64,000 nt of DNA from NCBI RefSeq assembly GCF_004361835.1, contig NZ_SNWD01000001.1:1-64000 (forward strand), written 5' to 3'. Positions 62,922-64,000 of this stretch are shown here, piece by piece (the stretch's first letter is position 1; each line of letters starts with the position of its first letter). The notes below the pieces were generated by a model. It was not told where the DNA came from, ran no database searches, and saw nothing but the letters and a program-made list of their open reading frames with translations. Made by a program: the position numbers and the translations under genes. The DNA comes from Stakelama pacifica (GTDB lineage: Bacteria; Pseudomonadota; Alphaproteobacteria; Sphingomonadales; Sphingomonadaceae).

Positions 62922-63497
62922 TCAGTCATGCTCGGTGCCTCCCACCTGCGGGTCTTGTGCGGCGCTAGACGGCTCGTAACTGGACATCCATTCCGGCACG
63001 CCAGCCGAGATCCAAGCCATTGCTTGCGCATCGGCGGTGGCGCGATCAAAATCCGCAAGGACCGGCGGGCGTTCGTGTAGACGATGCTCCTCCACCCACT
63101 CGACAATTTGGACCTCGATGGCCTCGCGGATGCGATCTCGCAGCGCGTCCGCCTCGAATGGGGTGAGGTGTGCCGTAACACCGGGGGACTGGATTAACCC
63201 GCCCATCGGCAGGAACCACCCATGCGGATAGTCAAGCGGCGCCTCGACCAGCGGCCCGTCAATTCGGCACAGGCTGACCGAGCCCAGATAATAATCGAGC
63301 GGCGGGCGCTCAGCGCGGAACCAGTGCGCCACCGCGACGCGGTAGGTCTCGCCGTCCTTGCTGCCGTCAAGCAGCTTGCGAATGAGCGGGACCGCATAAT
63401 CAGCCGTCCTCGCATCGGTCTGGAAGCGTAGGGTGACGGGGGCATGAGGCGAGAGACGGAAGCCCAGCCGGGCCTTGAAGCGACGGAAAAAGGACAT
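62922..63497 (-). CDS. Conserved-looking hypothetical protein of the mobile element (191 aa)
   Basis: A 191-aa soluble protein with no domain I recognise. It has a basic N-terminal helix (FFRRFKARLGFRLSPHAP), an aromatic core (HWFRAERPPLDYYLGSVSLC, then YPHGWFLPMGGLIQSPG) and an acidic C-terminus. ATG 63497 has AAAGGAAG upstream, a good ribosome site. It lies between the AlpA-like gene and the mobilization operon. Its role is unknown. Confidence 0.65.
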   Translation of the reverse strand: MSFFRRFKARLGFRLSPHAPVTLRFQTDARTADYAVPLIRKLLDGSKDGETYRVAVAHWFRAERPPLDYYLGSVSLCRIDGPLVEAPLDYPHGWFLPMGGLIQSPGVTAHLTPFEADALRDRIREAIEVQIVEWVEEHRLHERPPVLADFDRATADAQAMAWISAGVPEWMSSYEPSSAAQDPQVGGTEHD

Positions 63498-63586
63498 AAT
63501 TCTTCCTTTCGTGAAATCACGAGTGACGTGGATTGGATTGTCGGAGTGTGACGGGCAGGATTAGCCCGCCGATCAATCAGACCGGA

Positions 63587-63772
63587 TCAGGACGCCTGCG
63601 TGCCGTCCTTGTTGGTCTGGATCAGGCGGGCGATGGATGCGGTCGTGACCAGCGTGCGCGTGCCCATTTTGACGGCATCGAGCTTACCGGTTTTGATCAG
63701 CGCATAGGTCAGCGATCTGCCGATGCCGAGCGCCTTGGCCGTGTCGTTGATAGAAAGCGCAAGTGGCTTCAT
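63587..63772 (-). CDS. AlpA-like/excisionase helix-turn-helix protein
   Basis: A 61-aa MerR-like HTH of the AlpA/excisionase group: LSINDTAKALGIGRSLTYAL, then KLDAVKMGTRTLVTTASIARLI. ATG 63772 has AAGGAG upstream. Such proteins sit beside the integrase in integrative elements and control excision or integrase expression. An integrase is therefore expected just beyond the right edge of the window. Confidence 0.82.
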   Translation of the reverse strand: MKPLALSINDTAKALGIGRSLTYALIKTGKLDAVKMGTRTLVTTASIARLIQTNKDGTQAS

Positions 63773-64000
63773 GTGCGTCTCCTTGGTTGCCGATTGGCGG
63801 CGGGAGACATGTCCATATCCACGGGACTGCGGGCATACGAACGGTGGTCAATACTGAGGAAATCAGCCACTCACAGCACCTTCCCGGTAATTGCCCGGCA
63901 ACCGGAATGCCTGATTTCCGTCATTTATCGGTAATCCGGATCGGAATTACCGCGCACGATTTTTCCGAATGACGTCCAAGATCATCTTTGCATAGAGGGC
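63773..64000. other. Right-edge intergenic region with GGTAAT repeats
   Basis: No gene seen. It holds CCGGTAATTGCC at 63884-63895, CGGTAAT at 63929-63935 and the inverse ATTACCG at 63946-63952, the last two forming an interrupted palindrome. This is a plausible binding site for the AlpA-like protein or part of a promoter for a gene beyond the edge. Confidence 0.45.

Noticed and set aside
62835-63080. Plus-strand 81-codon frame opposite the mobile-element genes
   Set aside because: Starts in the repeat region and overlaps the convincing minus-strand gene at 62922. No domain or ribosome site.

Overview
The window is high-GC DNA from an alphaproteobacterium, most likely a sphingomonad (Sphingomonadaceae). 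The signs are three large TonB-dependent receptors of the sphingomonad type, abundant exported peptidases and glycosidases, families common in that group (DUF5690, DUF1003, DUF885, S46 peptidase) and tight ATGA gene overlaps. No rRNA, tRNA or CRISPR array was recognised. The identification rests on reading the translations, not on a database search.

Layout. 1-12118 is mixed housekeeping and accessory content: a 5'-incomplete TonB receptor, a ZIP metal transporter, a Tat-exported phosphoesterase, a secreted protein coupled to a HExxH metalloprotease, DUF1003, pirin, DUF5690, a PadR regulator with a coupled membrane protein, and a class C beta-lactamase-like hydrolase. 12171-29654 is a catabolic locus: DUF885 peptidase, TonB receptor, amino acid permease, DapA-family deaminase, DUF5695 protein, GH127 beta-L-arabinofuranosidase, M24 Xaa-Pro peptidase, FAD D-amino acid dehydrogenase, hydroxyproline 2-epimerase and a FadR-type GntR regulator. 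Its promoters share a palindromic site close to AGTATACSGTATAAT (six sites found). I read this as an uptake and degradation system for arabinosylated hydroxyproline-rich glycoproteins (extensin-like plant cell wall proteins): import, removal of arabinose, peptide trimming, then L-Hyp to D-Hyp to pyrroline-4-hydroxy-2-carboxylate to alpha-ketoglutarate semialdehyde. The last dehydrogenase is not in the window.

30019-36626 holds a second TonB receptor, a periplasmic trehalase and an S46 dipeptidyl-peptidase. 36674-38487 is a zinc-type pair (COG0523 GTPase and DUF1826). The GTPase promoter carries the same ATGATA-N5-TATCAT palindrome as the ZIP gene 36 kb away, which suggests a Zur regulon. 38689-40368 is two unknown genes coupled to a ferredoxin-NADP reductase. 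40728-49996 is a compact chemosensory operon: STAS protein, CheY, CheA, CheW, MCP, CheW, CheR, CheB and an odd soluble protein with a degenerate MCP hairpin and a CheZ-like D-x-x-x-Q motif.

From about 50.1 kb to the right edge lies the end of an integrative mobilizable element, all on the minus strand: AlpA-like regulator, unknown gene, small DNA-binding relaxosome-type protein, TraD-type coupling protein, MobF relaxase, orphan HigA-type regulator, and a type I restriction-modification operon (hsdM-hsdS-tir-hsdR) in which a TIR-like gene is translationally coupled between hsdS and hsdR. The integrase, if present, lies beyond the right edge.
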